Positions 1 to 6,079 are shown, counted from the first letter of the stretch. The stretch: DNA of 15,952 nt from Sporomusaceae bacterium (GCA_027492445.1 JAPUES010000118.1:1-15952); one strand, 5' to 3'. The notes: generated by a model from the sequence alone, not told the origin. Numbers and translations: made by a program.

Positions 1-12
1 TAAACAAGGATT

Positions 13-41
13 TTTACTATAGAATATGGAAGTATTATATA
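13..41 (+). promoter_or_regulatory. possible weak promoter for the DJ-1/PfpI gene
   Basis: A TTTACT box at 13-18 (4 of 6 to the -35 consensus) lies 17 bases before TATATA at 36-41 (4 of 6 to the -10 consensus). The region is AT-rich, so such matches arise easily by chance. The only stronger argument is that the following gene needs a promoter nearby. A 6-base inverted repeat, ACTATA (16-21) and TATAGT (38-43), overlaps these boxes and could be an operator or chance. Confidence 0.25.
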
Positions 42-78
42 GTCTATCTAAACTATGAATCCATAAGGAGGTTTAACA

Positions 79-615
79 ATGGAAAACAAAAGAATTAAAG
101 TTCTCCAACTCGTAGACCATGATTTTGAAGATTTAGAGATGTGGTATCCTGTTCTCAGACTTAGAGAAGAGGGAATCCAGGTAGATTTAGTGGGTGGAAA
201 AGCAAAGGAAACTTATATTGGCAAATATGGTGTGCCTATTATATCCGATTATAGTTTTGCTCAGGTGGATGAGAAGGAATATGATGCCTTATTAGTGCCA
301 GGGGGATGGGCGCCAGATAAACTGCGGCGTTACTCTGAGGTGCTGCGCCTTGTACAAAGATTCCATGCTAGCGAAAAACCTATAGGGCAAATTTGTCATG
401 CTGGGTGGGTGCTGATTTCTGCTAAAATATTGCAGGGTAAAAAAGTAACGAGTACGCCAGGGATTCGCGATGATATGGAAAATGCAGGAGCCATTTGGTT
501 GGATGAAGCGGTGGTTGTAGATGGGAACTTGGTTTCTAGTCGACGTCCCCCAGATTTGCCCCAATATATGAAGGCTTTTTTAGAAGTTTTATTTAGTAAA
601 TACCCTGTTTTTTAA
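79..615 (+). CDS. DJ-1/PfpI family protein (class I glutamine amidotransferase-like)
   Basis: A 178-residue single-domain protein of the DJ-1/PfpI superfamily, the usual length for the PfpI group. The three characteristic active-site positions are visible: Glu17 in the DFEDLE segment, the nucleophile Cys106 in GQICHAGW at the nucleophile elbow, and the adjacent His107. PGGWAPDKLR (74-83) and STPGIRDDMENAGA (125-138) are also typical of the group. PfpI-type proteins have been described as peptidases, glyoxalases or protein deglycases, and the real substrate cannot be read from sequence. The AGW after Cys-His replaces the commoner GP, which suggests a sub-branch. No signal peptide is seen, so it should be cytoplasmic. 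The start is fixed by AAGGAGG at 65-71. It ends 7 bases before the DUF1003 gene, so the two are probably cotranscribed. Confidence 0.9.
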   Translation: MENKRIKVLQLVDHDFEDLEMWYPVLRLREEGIQVDLVGGKAKETYIGKYGVPIISDYSFAQVDEKEYDALLVPGGWAPDKLRRYSEVLRLVQRFHASEKPIGQICHAGWVLISAKILQGKKVTSTPGIRDDMENAGAIWLDEAVVVDGNLVSSRRPPDLPQYMKAFLEVLFSKYPVF

Positions 616-622
616 GTATTAA

Positions 623-1171
623 ATGATGAATAGTGTAAAAACACAAGGTCCGGCAGCAAGGTACAAACATCGCGATCATATTATAAAAAATATTAATCGT
701 GAGTTTCGTGGTCAGTTGACGGTTGGTCAGCGAGTCGCAGATGGGCTAGCGAAGATTGTAGGCAGTTGGCCTTTTATCATTTACCAGAGCATAGTTATTG
801 CGGTATGGATGGGAGTCAATAGCTATCTAGTATATACGTCTGCCCATGATTCTGATTTTTTTAAGTCTTGGGACCCTTATCCTTTTATTTTACTCAATCT
901 GGTGCTAAGTTTTCAGGCTGCGTATACGGGGCCTGTGGTAATGATGAGTCAAAATCGGCAAAATGAAAAGGATCGCTTGGCGGCAGAACATGATTATCAA
1001 ATCAATATCAAAGCTGAGGAAGAGATTAAAGTAATCATGGAACATTTGGTATATCAAGATGTGACCTTAGCAGAGGTGGTTCAGCGCCTAGAGAGATTGC
1101 AAGCAGAAAATATCTTATTGCGAGACAGTATTAGTAAGTATGAGCTTGAAAAACCAAGTGGTACAATTTAA
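623..1171 (+). CDS. DUF1003 family membrane protein
   Basis: A 182-residue protein matching the DUF1003 layout: a basic N-terminal segment, two membrane helices (about 48-70 and 86-108), and a charged C-terminal part. The family signature is visible in SWPFIIYQS (48-56) and in the second helix, LNLVLSFQAAYTGPVVMMSQ (91-110). Residues 128-172 are rich in Glu, Lys, Leu and Ile and probably form a cytoplasmic coiled coil. The biochemical role of DUF1003 proteins is not established, and I do not assign one. The start is ATG-ATG at 623, 7 bases after the upstream stop, with no recognisable Shine-Dalgarno motif. Translation probably depends on coupling to the DJ-1/PfpI gene. A terminator follows at 1188-1213, closing a two-gene unit. 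Confidence 0.85.
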   Translation: MMNSVKTQGPAARYKHRDHIIKNINREFRGQLTVGQRVADGLAKIVGSWPFIIYQSIVIAVWMGVNSYLVYTSAHDSDFFKSWDPYPFILLNLVLSFQAAYTGPVVMMSQNRQNEKDRLAAEHDYQINIKAEEEIKVIMEHLVYQDVTLAEVVQRLERLQAENILLRDSISKYELEKPSGTI

Positions 1172-1187
1172 AAAGTAGTACTCTAGG

Positions 1188-1213
1188 CTGCCAATATGTT
1201 TTGGCAGTCTTTG
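1188..1213 (+). terminator. rho-independent terminator after the DUF1003 gene
   Basis: CTGCCAA (1188-1194) pairs perfectly with TTGGCAG (1201-1207) around a 6-base loop, followed by the short T-rich stretch TCTTTGT. The T tract is modest, so termination may be partial. The position, 17 bases after the stop codon, fits. Confidence 0.7.
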
Positions 1214-1219
1214 TATCAA

Positions 1220-1225
1220 TATAAT
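1220..1225 (+). promoter_or_regulatory. putative -10 box for the NCS2 permease gene
   Basis: A perfect TATAAT lies between the upstream terminator and the permease. No good -35 box exists at 16-18 bases: TTGGCA at 1202-1207 is the best sequence match but is only 12 bases away and belongs to the terminator. If used, transcription would start near GGGG at 1230-1233 and give a 5' UTR of about 58 bases that is mostly hairpin. Confidence 0.35.
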
Positions 1226-1236
1226 TAAAGGGGCAA

Positions 1237-1275
1237 GGAACGATGAAGCCATCTTCCTAGGATAGGTTACGTTCC
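1237..1275 (+). promoter_or_regulatory. 5'-UTR hairpin upstream of the permease
   Basis: GGAACG (1237-1242) pairs perfectly with CGTTCC (1270-1275). Inside it AGCC (1247-1250) can pair with GGTT (1265-1268) and ATC (1251-1253) with GAT (1261-1263), leaving a TTCCTAG loop. No T tract follows, so it is not a terminator. It ends 14 bases before the start codon, in a gene that lacks a good Shine-Dalgarno motif, so a translational control role is possible. I could not match it to a known riboswitch class. Confidence 0.5.
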
Positions 1276-1289
1276 AGTGAGTCTAATAA

Positions 1290-3008
1290 ATGGATAATAA
1301 TGAAAAAAAACCGATAAATGTAAGCTATGGGCTTCATGAAAAAATTCCTAGTAAAGTGGCAATTCCGATTGTTATCCAACAAGTCGTGGTATTGTCAATG
1401 GATCTGGTGCTACCTGTTTTGCTTATAAGTATGATGGGGGGGCCACGAGAAGTTGCTCAAAATTTTGTAAGTGTAATGATGATAGGGATAGGACTTGGGA
1501 CGCTTTTGCAAGTGTTACGTAAGGATAAGATAGGGTCTGGATATTTCTGCGCTGAGGAAACAGGATTTTTGTATTATCAAGCATCGGCCTTGGCTGTGCA
1601 GATGGGCGGGCTCCCACTATTATTTGGTATGACCACGATTGCTGGTTTTTTTCAAATGTTACTGAGCAGAATCATTCCGCGCATACGGTTTTTATTTCCT
1701 GCCGAGGTAGCAGGATTAATGGTTGCGATGACAGGGATTGCCGGTATTGCTCCCGGGATTTCGGCGATATTTGGTATTGATGATATGCAAACGACAATCG
1801 ATAGTACATCAGTGCTGGTTGGAGTTATAACCTTGGCGATTATGGTTTCATTGAACGTATGGGGAAGGGCTTCTATGCGGCAATACTCTATATTTATTGG
1901 TATAGTAATAGGCTATGTGCTGTCTTATGTAGTTGGAATTTTAAATTTAGATCATATCGGGCAATTAGTTGCTATGCCATATATCTCTATTCCAGTCCTT
2001 CCTATGGAGTGGTCTTTTGACGAGAGACTACTATTACCATTTTTCGTGGCTGTCATTTGTTCTACTCTGAAAACAATGGGTAATTTAGCAATTTGCCAAA
2101 AGACAAATAATGCAAATTGGAAACGTATTGATATAAAAAATGTTGGGAATGGTATCTTTGCGGAAGGGGTAGGAACATCTTTTTGTGGAGTTATTGGCTG
2201 TATGGGACTAAATAGTAGCTCAAGCAGTGTAGGACTATCGATTATAAGCGGGGTCACTAGTCGCTATTTGGCGTATTTTGTAAGCGCTGTGTTTATTGCC
2301 ATGGCTTTTTTTCCGAAAGCGGCGGCTTTGCTAGCGATTATGCCTGCACCCGTTATGGGAGCGGTATTGCTAATAAATCTTGGGTACTTTATTATTGAAG
2401 GGTTTCAAATCATTGCTTCACGGATGCTTGATGAAAGGAAAATATTTGTAGTTGGTTTGTCAATGGTTTTAGGATTGAGTGTAGACCTGTTACCTAATAT
2501 CTATGCTCAATTTCCTTTATACCTCCAGCCTTTATTCAAATCCTCTCTTGCAGTGGTTTCAATTACAGCTATTGGTTTAAATCTGCTATTTCGTATCGGC
2601 ATAAAGCAGAAAAATGTTATTGAATTAGCAGTGGAAAGGGATTCTACAGACAAGGTGATACGTTTTATGGAAAGTAGTGGCGCGGTTTGGGGAGCGCGAA
2701 GCGAGGTTGTACATAGGGCTTCATCTGCAATTATCGAGTTCTTTGAGACAGCCCTTGACTTAGAGTTGGTAAGAGCAGGAAAGGTAAGACTAGAAGTCAG
2801 TTTTGATGAATATAATTTAGCGGTCAAAGTTGTATATAATGGAACGTTGATGGAGTTTCCTAAGAATCGTCCAACGGAGGATGAACTACTCAATGAAGAT
2901 AATGCCCTCGTAAAGTTGTCGGGGTTCTTGATGCGTAAGTATTCAAACCGGATTGATGCTTGTCTGTTGGGTGAAAATTGCATTTTGCAAATTCATTTTG
3001 AGCATTGA
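1290..3008 (+). CDS. NCS2/SLC23-family nucleobase permease with C-terminal GHKL-like domain
   Basis: A 572-residue inner-membrane transporter. Residues about 20-437 are strongly hydrophobic and match the nucleobase-ascorbate (NCS2) fold: a first helix with IQQVVVLSMDLVLPVLL (29-45), the KTMGNLAICQK segment (261-271) where family members carry substrate-binding residues, and LNSSSSSVGLSIISGVTSR (307-325) aligning with the family signature before helix 10. The usual Gln/Glu-Asn pair of that signature is Ser-Ser here, and His after the first-helix Gln is Gln. It therefore belongs to a divergent branch, and I cannot say whether the substrate is uracil, xanthine or something else. About 125 extra residues (445-572) follow the last helix and resemble a degenerate GHKL/anti-sigma-type ATPase fold. 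Start at 1290 is forced by an in-frame TAA at 1287. The only Shine-Dalgarno candidate, AGTGAG at 1276-1281, is weak. No clear terminator follows. Confidence 0.85.
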   Translation: MDNNEKKPINVSYGLHEKIPSKVAIPIVIQQVVVLSMDLVLPVLLISMMGGPREVAQNFVSVMMIGIGLGTLLQVLRKDKIGSGYFCAEETGFLYYQASALAVQMGGLPLLFGMTTIAGFFQMLLSRIIPRIRFLFPAEVAGLMVAMTGIAGIAPGISAIFGIDDMQTTIDSTSVLVGVITLAIMVSLNVWGRASMRQYSIFIGIVIGYVLSYVVGILNLDHIGQLVAMPYISIPVLPMEWSFDERLLLPFFVAVICSTLKTMGNLAICQKTNNANWKRIDIKNVGNGIFAEGVGTSFCGVIGCMGLNSSSSSVGLSIISGVTSRYLAYFVSAVFIAMAFFPKAAALLAIMPAPVMGAVLLINLGYFIIEGFQIIASRMLDERKIFVVGLSMVLGLSVDLLPNIYAQFPLYLQPLFKSSLAVVSITAIGLNLLFRIGIKQKNVIELAVERDSTDKVIRFMESSGAVWGARSEVVHRASSAIIEFFETALDLELVRAGKVRLEVSFDEYNLAVKVVYNGTLMEFPKNRPTEDELLNEDNALVKLSGFLMRKYSNRIDACLLGENCILQIHFEH

Positions 3009-3053
3009 TAGATGGTAATAGAAGGATTGAATAGAAAAAAATAATAGATTTCT

Positions 3054-3089
3054 TTTTATATTGACCAGAAATAGGGTATAATGTAATAA
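3054..3089 (+). promoter_or_regulatory. probable promoter for the DEAD-box helicase
   Basis: TATAAT at 3077-3082 is a perfect -10 box, but its upstream partner around 3053-3059 is a poor T-rich -35. Alternatively TTGACC (3061-3066) is a good -35 (5 of 6) lying exactly 17 bases before a weak TAATAA at 3084-3089. One of the two overlapping arrangements probably drives the helicase. The sequence does not decide which. Confidence 0.5.
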
Positions 3090-3131
3090 TCTAAAATAAA
3101 GTACGAAGTAAGAAACAAAAGAGGTATAAGT

Positions 3132-4394
3132 ATGAGTGAGTCATTTGAAACATTAGGGGTAAGTACAGCATTGATAGAAGGACTAAGTAAAGCGGGTATT
3201 GCCGTACCTACCGGAATACAAAATCAGGTCATTCCAATAGCTTTACTTGGCAAGGATATTATTGGACAATCCGCAACGGGTACAGGTAAGACGTTAGCCT
3301 TTCTATTGCCAATTTTTCAACGAATTGATACAACGAAGCGGGAAATGCAGGCCATGATTTTGGCCCCTACCCATGAACTAGCTATCCAAATCTTGCGACA
3401 GGTTGAAATGCTCGCCAAGAATTCGGGACTGCCAGTCACTTCTACCTCGATCATTGGAAATGTGAATATTGCACGGCAAATTGATAAGTTAAAAGAAAAA
3501 CCCCACATTCTCGTGGGTTCTAGCGGCAGGATTTTGGAATTGATTCAAAAGAAAAAAATCACTTCCCAAACCATTAAGACCATTGTTATTGATGAAGCCG
3601 ATCGTTTACTTGATGAAAGAAATATGGATAGTGTGAAGGCCGTTATTAAGACGACCTTAAAAGATCGTCAGATTATGCTCTTTTCTGCTACCATTACCCC
3701 AGAAACTTTAGCACAAGGCAAAAAGATGATGCAAGATCCAACAGAGATCATGGTAGAGGGAGAAGTAGGGGATAGACCTGATATTACCCATTTATATTTC
3801 TTGGCAGAACAGCGGGACAAAATCGAAGTATTGCGCAAGATTGTCTCCCTTATTCATAAGGAGCGGGTCTTGGTTTTCGTTAATAAAAGTGAAGAAATTG
3901 AAACGACAGCTGCCAAGCTAGAATATCATGGGCTAAAAGTCGCTGGAATTCATGGTAGCTCTTTTAAAGGCGATCGAAAAAAATCCTTAGAGGATTTCCG
4001 TAAAGATAAAATTCAGTTGCTAGTTGCATCGGATGTAGCAGCGCGGGGCCTAGATATAACAGGTGTAAATTATGTGTTTAATTTGGACTTGCCAGAAGAC
4101 CCAGAGGTATATCTCCATCGGGTAGGACGAACGGGCAGAGCTGGAAAGAGTGGCATCGCCATGAACATCATTGCTAAAAATGAACTTTCTTTGATTCATA
4201 AGTATGAGAAGCTTTTACAGATTAACATCCAGGGGAAATATATGGCTAATGGTAAAATTTTAGATCTCACGAAAACGGTAGAAAAAGACAAGACCGTGGA
4301 CAAAAGTAAAATGGTAGATAAAACTAAAAAAATCGACAAAAGTAAATCAATAGTAAATACGAAACCTGTTAAAGTGAAAAGAGATAAGGGATAA
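3132..4394 (+). CDS. DEAD-box ATP-dependent RNA helicase, YfmL-like
   Basis: A 420-residue cytoplasmic DEAD-box helicase with all core motifs in order: a Q motif (Phe5 and GIAVPTGIQ at 22-30), motif I ATGTGKT (48-54), Ia PTHELA (79-84), Ib GSSGR (129-133), II DEAD (154-157), III SAT (185-187), V ASDVAARGLD (299-308) and VI HRVGRTGRAG (329-338). Two motifs deviate: PTRELA is PTHELA and TPGR is SSGR. From memory, residues 73-187 and the post-core segment resemble Bacillus YfmL, a factor in 50S subunit assembly and cold growth; that assignment is inference. Residues 381-416 form six lysine-rich hexapeptide repeats, likely an RNA-contacting tail. GAGGT at 3121-3125 sets the ATG start. The GRAM-domain gene follows 27 bases later without an intervening terminator. 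Confidence 0.93.
   Translation: MSESFETLGVSTALIEGLSKAGIAVPTGIQNQVIPIALLGKDIIGQSATGTGKTLAFLLPIFQRIDTTKREMQAMILAPTHELAIQILRQVEMLAKNSGLPVTSTSIIGNVNIARQIDKLKEKPHILVGSSGRILELIQKKKITSQTIKTIVIDEADRLLDERNMDSVKAVIKTTLKDRQIMLFSATITPETLAQGKKMMQDPTEIMVEGEVGDRPDITHLYFLAEQRDKIEVLRKIVSLIHKERVLVFVNKSEEIETTAAKLEYHGLKVAGIHGSSFKGDRKKSLEDFRKDKIQLLVASDVAARGLDITGVNYVFNLDLPEDPEVYLHRVGRTGRAGKSGIAMNIIAKNELSLIHKYEKLLQINIQGKYMANGKILDLTKTVEKDKTVDKSKMVDKTKKIDKSKSIVNTKPVKVKRDKG
4272..4379 (+). repeat. 18-bp coding tandem repeat in the helicase tail
   Basis: Six consecutive 18-base units encode degenerate hexapeptides at residues 381-416: KTVEKD, KTVDKS, KMVDKT, KKIDKS, KSIVNT, KPVKVK. The pattern is Lys-x-[Val/Ile]-[Asp/Glu]-Lys-[Ser/Thr/Asp] in the first four units and decays in the last two. 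DNA units are diverged, so the array is not freshly expanded. Confidence 0.8.
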
Positions 4395-4421
4395 GGAACT
4401 TTTTCCAGCAAGGAGGATGTT

Positions 4422-4748
4422 ATGTATAGCTTTCCGGTAAATGCCAGTGAGGAAATTTTGAAAAAAGGTTTGGCTAATTTACACTCTAGTGGCGACTCTT
4501 TTAGCGGTGCTTTATATTTGACGACGGAACGTCTGGTGTTTATTGGCTATATATCCGATGCCACTCATAAATTTATGGAAGAGGTACCTCTTGGTGAAAT
4601 TTCTGAACTTACCCAAGGAAAATCCTTGTTTCTTATTCCTAATGTGATAGGGGTGCAAACCACTAGGGGTAAAAAGTTGAAGTTTGTAGTAAGGGGTCGT
4701 AGTTCATGGTTTCAAGAGATTAATAAGAAAATAGAGGAAATTTCCTAA
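4422..4748 (+). CDS. GRAM/PH-like domain protein
   Basis: A 108-residue soluble protein that is essentially one GRAM-type (PH-like) domain: an N-terminal helix entering SGALYLTTERLVFIGY (28-43), then a short helix, EVPLGEISELTQGKSLFLIP (54-73), a strand pair around VIGVQTTRGKKLKFVV (75-90), and a closing Trp-containing helix, SWFQEINKKIEEI (95-107). The run of residues LYLTTERLVFIG is characteristic of GRAM domains. In eukaryotes these bind phosphoinositides or proteins; the ligand of small bacterial versions is not known to me. No membrane segment or signal peptide is present. AAGGAGG at 4410-4416 sets the start. It probably shares the helicase transcript and ends at a terminator just after the stop. 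Function beyond the fold is unassigned. Confidence 0.75.
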   Translation: MYSFPVNASEEILKKGLANLHSSGDSFSGALYLTTERLVFIGYISDATHKFMEEVPLGEISELTQGKSLFLIPNVIGVQTTRGKKLKFVVRGRSSWFQEINKKIEEIS

Positions 4749-4778
4749 GCAACCTATCATGGTTGCTTTTCTTATTTT
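4749..4778 (+). terminator. rho-independent terminator after the GRAM gene
   Basis: GCAACC (4749-4754) pairs with GGTTGC (4761-4766) around the loop TATCAT, followed by TTTTCTTATTTT. It starts directly after the stop codon and closes the helicase-GRAM unit. Confidence 0.85.
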
Positions 4779-4807
4779 GTATGCAAATATCAAGTAATAC
4801 ATATAAT
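4777..4807 (+). promoter_or_regulatory. possible promoter for ytxC
   Basis: TATAAT at 4802-4807 is a perfect sigma-A type -10, but the best -35 (TTGTAT, 4777-4782) is only 3 of 6 and 19 bases away. A sporulation sigma factor might be expected for this gene. I could not fit a convincing sigma-E, -F, -G or -K pair at proper spacing. Confidence 0.35.
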
Positions 4808-4830
4808 ATAGTAGGAAAGGAGTGAGGGTG

Positions 4831-5715
4831 GTGAAATTGCTTTCGGTTGGCTTGACAGGAACAGCCCAGGAGATACGAGAACGATTACAAGAAGACTGTA
4901 AGACGGTTATAAAAGACGGCTTTCGCGTAGCAATTGATGAAATAAATAAAGGAAGTTATACTTTTATCGGTTGCAATGTGATGGAAGGAGAATTGTCCTT
5001 TCGTAATTATGAGCGCATTAAAAATTCAATGAAAAATCATGTTGCGAATATGTTAACGGAATTTATTGTTCTTCGGGAAGAAAAGAAGATTGTGGCTAAA
5101 ATTATTGAAGAACATTATAGTTATTATACGAAAGACGAACGCAAAAAAATTTATGATCATGCCCTAAAATTATTAAGCACTACTAATGAAGGCAATATAG
5201 ACTTTGATATTACCAAACGGTGTACTACAGTCCTAGAAAAGATTCTCCAATATCTTGATACTCATCATGAGCTTGTATTAGAAGGCTTTATTAATTTTCG
5301 CTTAAAAGAATATCGGGAGAAGTTAGTAGAAATTGTCGATAAGGCCGCAGATGATTTTATGATGGACCTTGAGTATCAAGAGTTTATTCGCGTATTGCGT
5401 TGTTTCGTAGATATTCAAGAACCCCAAGTAGAAGAAGTGCATGTGGTCATTGTACAGCCAGGGCTGTATAAGATTGTTAATGTTGATGGGCAGTCCATTA
5501 GCAATCAACATTTTGAAAAGTTTTTACTCCAGAGAGAGGAACATATTAATTATGAGGATTTGCTTATTACAGCGTTGATTACCATTGCACCTTATCATGT
5601 TATGGTGCATATGCATGAATGGAAGGATGCTACCACGAAAAATGTGGTGGAGACAATAAAACACATTTTCATTGACCGCGTTGTGATTTGTGAAGGATGT
5701 GATTTTTCTTATTGA
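4831..5715 (+). CDS. ytxC: YtxC family sporulation-associated protein
   Basis: A protein of about 294 residues recognised as YtxC-like by overall character and position: in Bacillus and many spore-forming Bacillota ytxC lies next to thrS, as here. It is a soluble, mostly helical, highly charged protein without signal peptide or membrane helix. Near its end sits VVICEGCDFSY with a Cys-x-x-Cys pair. The family is annotated as putative sporulation proteins from occurrence, and the molecular function is unknown. Three in-frame GTG codons (4822, 4828, 4831) are possible starts. The Shine-Dalgarno AAAGGAG occupies 4816-4822, so the first GTG overlaps it and is unlikely. GTG at 4831 has the best spacing (8 bases), with 4828 second. 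The thrS promoter overlaps the end of the gene. Confidence 0.7.
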   Translation: MKLLSVGLTGTAQEIRERLQEDCKTVIKDGFRVAIDEINKGSYTFIGCNVMEGELSFRNYERIKNSMKNHVANMLTEFIVLREEKKIVAKIIEEHYSYYTKDERKKIYDHALKLLSTTNEGNIDFDITKRCTTVLEKILQYLDTHHELVLEGFINFRLKEYREKLVEIVDKAADDFMMDLEYQEFIRVLRCFVDIQEPQVEEVHVVIVQPGLYKIVNVDGQSISNQHFEKFLLQREEHINYEDLLITALITIAPYHVMVHMHEWKDATTKNVVETIKHIFIDRVVICEGCDFSY

Positions 5716-5740
5716 CAATTATATTGAAACTGGATATTAT
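5712..5740 (+). promoter_or_regulatory. thrS leader promoter P1
   Basis: TTGACA (5712-5717, 6 of 6) lies 17 bases before TATTAT (5735-5740, 5 of 6). The -35 box overlaps the ytxC stop codon at 5713-5715. Transcription would begin about 20 bases before the T-box Stem I. Confidence 0.7.
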
Positions 5741-5753
5741 TACTTTATATAAT
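5724..5753 (+). promoter_or_regulatory. thrS leader promoter P2, overlapping P1
   Basis: TTGAAA (5724-5729, 5 of 6) lies 18 bases before a perfect TATAAT (5748-5753). It interleaves with P1, and start sites would differ by about 13 bases. Either or both may be active. Confidence 0.6.
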
Positions 5754-5761
5754 GACATTGC

Positions 5762-6029
5762 AAAAAGTAATGCAAAGGACATGACAATACGGTGCACGGC
5801 GTCTCAGAGAGAAAATGCCATAGGCTGTAAGCATTTTTACGTAGGACAGTATTGTTACCACCTTTAAACTGCTAGGCTGAAAGTTTGGTGCTAAGAGTAT
5901 TCTTAGGTAGCAAATGGTAAGCTGCGCCGGGGTCGTTCCCGTTATCAAAATTTGAGATAGGCTTTGGCCAATCAGGGTGGAATCGTGAGTAACAACTCTC
6001 GTCCCTATGGGGATGGGAGTTTATTTTTT
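5762..6029 (+). ncRNA. T-box riboswitch, threonine-specific, for thrS
   Basis: The region has the T-box layout. Stem I is formed below the specifier loop by AAAGG (5774-5778) with CCTTT (5861-5865) and above it by ACAATAC (5784-5790) with GTATTGT (5849-5855). The AGAGAG segment (5806-5811) and the GGCTGTAAG distal loop (5823-5831) are typical Stem I features. The 3' side of the specifier loop reads TACCA, giving codon ACC (5857-5859), threonine, matching the downstream gene. The T-box sequence starts AGGGTGGAATCGTG at 5974. Its TGGA (5978-5981) would pair with the UCCA end of uncharged tRNA-Thr. The antiterminator pairs AGGG (5974-5977) with CCCT (6003-6006). It shares bases with the terminator, so uncharged tRNA promotes read-through into thrS. 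Confidence 0.93.
5994..6029 (+). terminator. T-box attenuator terminator
   Basis: Twelve pairs, two of them G-U, join 5994-6005 to 6010-6021 around the loop TATG, followed by a six-T run ending at 6029. The 5' arm contains the CCC that the T-box antiterminator also needs, so the two structures exclude each other. Confidence 0.88.
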
Positions 6030-6031
6030 GC

Positions 6032-6063
6032 GGAATCAGAAAGTATAACACTTTCTTGATTCC
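6032..6063 (+). promoter_or_regulatory. strong hairpin between the T-box and thrS
   Basis: GGAATCAGAAAGT (6032-6044) pairs with 6050-6063 over 13 base pairs with one bulged T (6056) and a 5-base loop. It starts 3 bases after the T-box T run and has no T tract of its own. It could stabilise the processed thrS mRNA or mark a cleavage site. No named element is recognised. Confidence 0.6.
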
Positions 6064-6079
6064 AAGCAAGGGCAACTAA

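Noticed and set aside
1272..1285. Partial match to the PyrR-binding loop consensus (TTCCAGTGAGTCT region) before the permease
   Set aside because: The CAGTGA loop bases fit, but the flanking bases that must pair in a PyrR loop are mismatched (T-C and T-T), and the same bases are used in the better GGAACG/CGTTCC hairpin. No attenuator terminator follows either.
2507..2983. A 158-codon open frame on the minus strand opposite the permease C-terminus
   Set aside because: Serine/leucine-rich composition typical of antisense of a coding gene, no ribosome site, no recognisable domain. The other minus-strand frames inside thrS, infC, rplT, pheS and pheT were rejected for the same reason.
3033..3060. 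Possible terminator after the permease (AGAAA...TTTCT then TTTTTA)
   Set aside because: The stem is only five weak A-T rich pairs with a long loop, so it could be chance in AT-rich DNA. Not listed as a feature.
4785..4807. Sporulation sigma-E type promoter before ytxC (AAATAT and CATATAAT)
   Set aside because: The gap between the two boxes is about 9 bases, far shorter than the 13-15 expected, so it does not form a credible sigma-E promoter.
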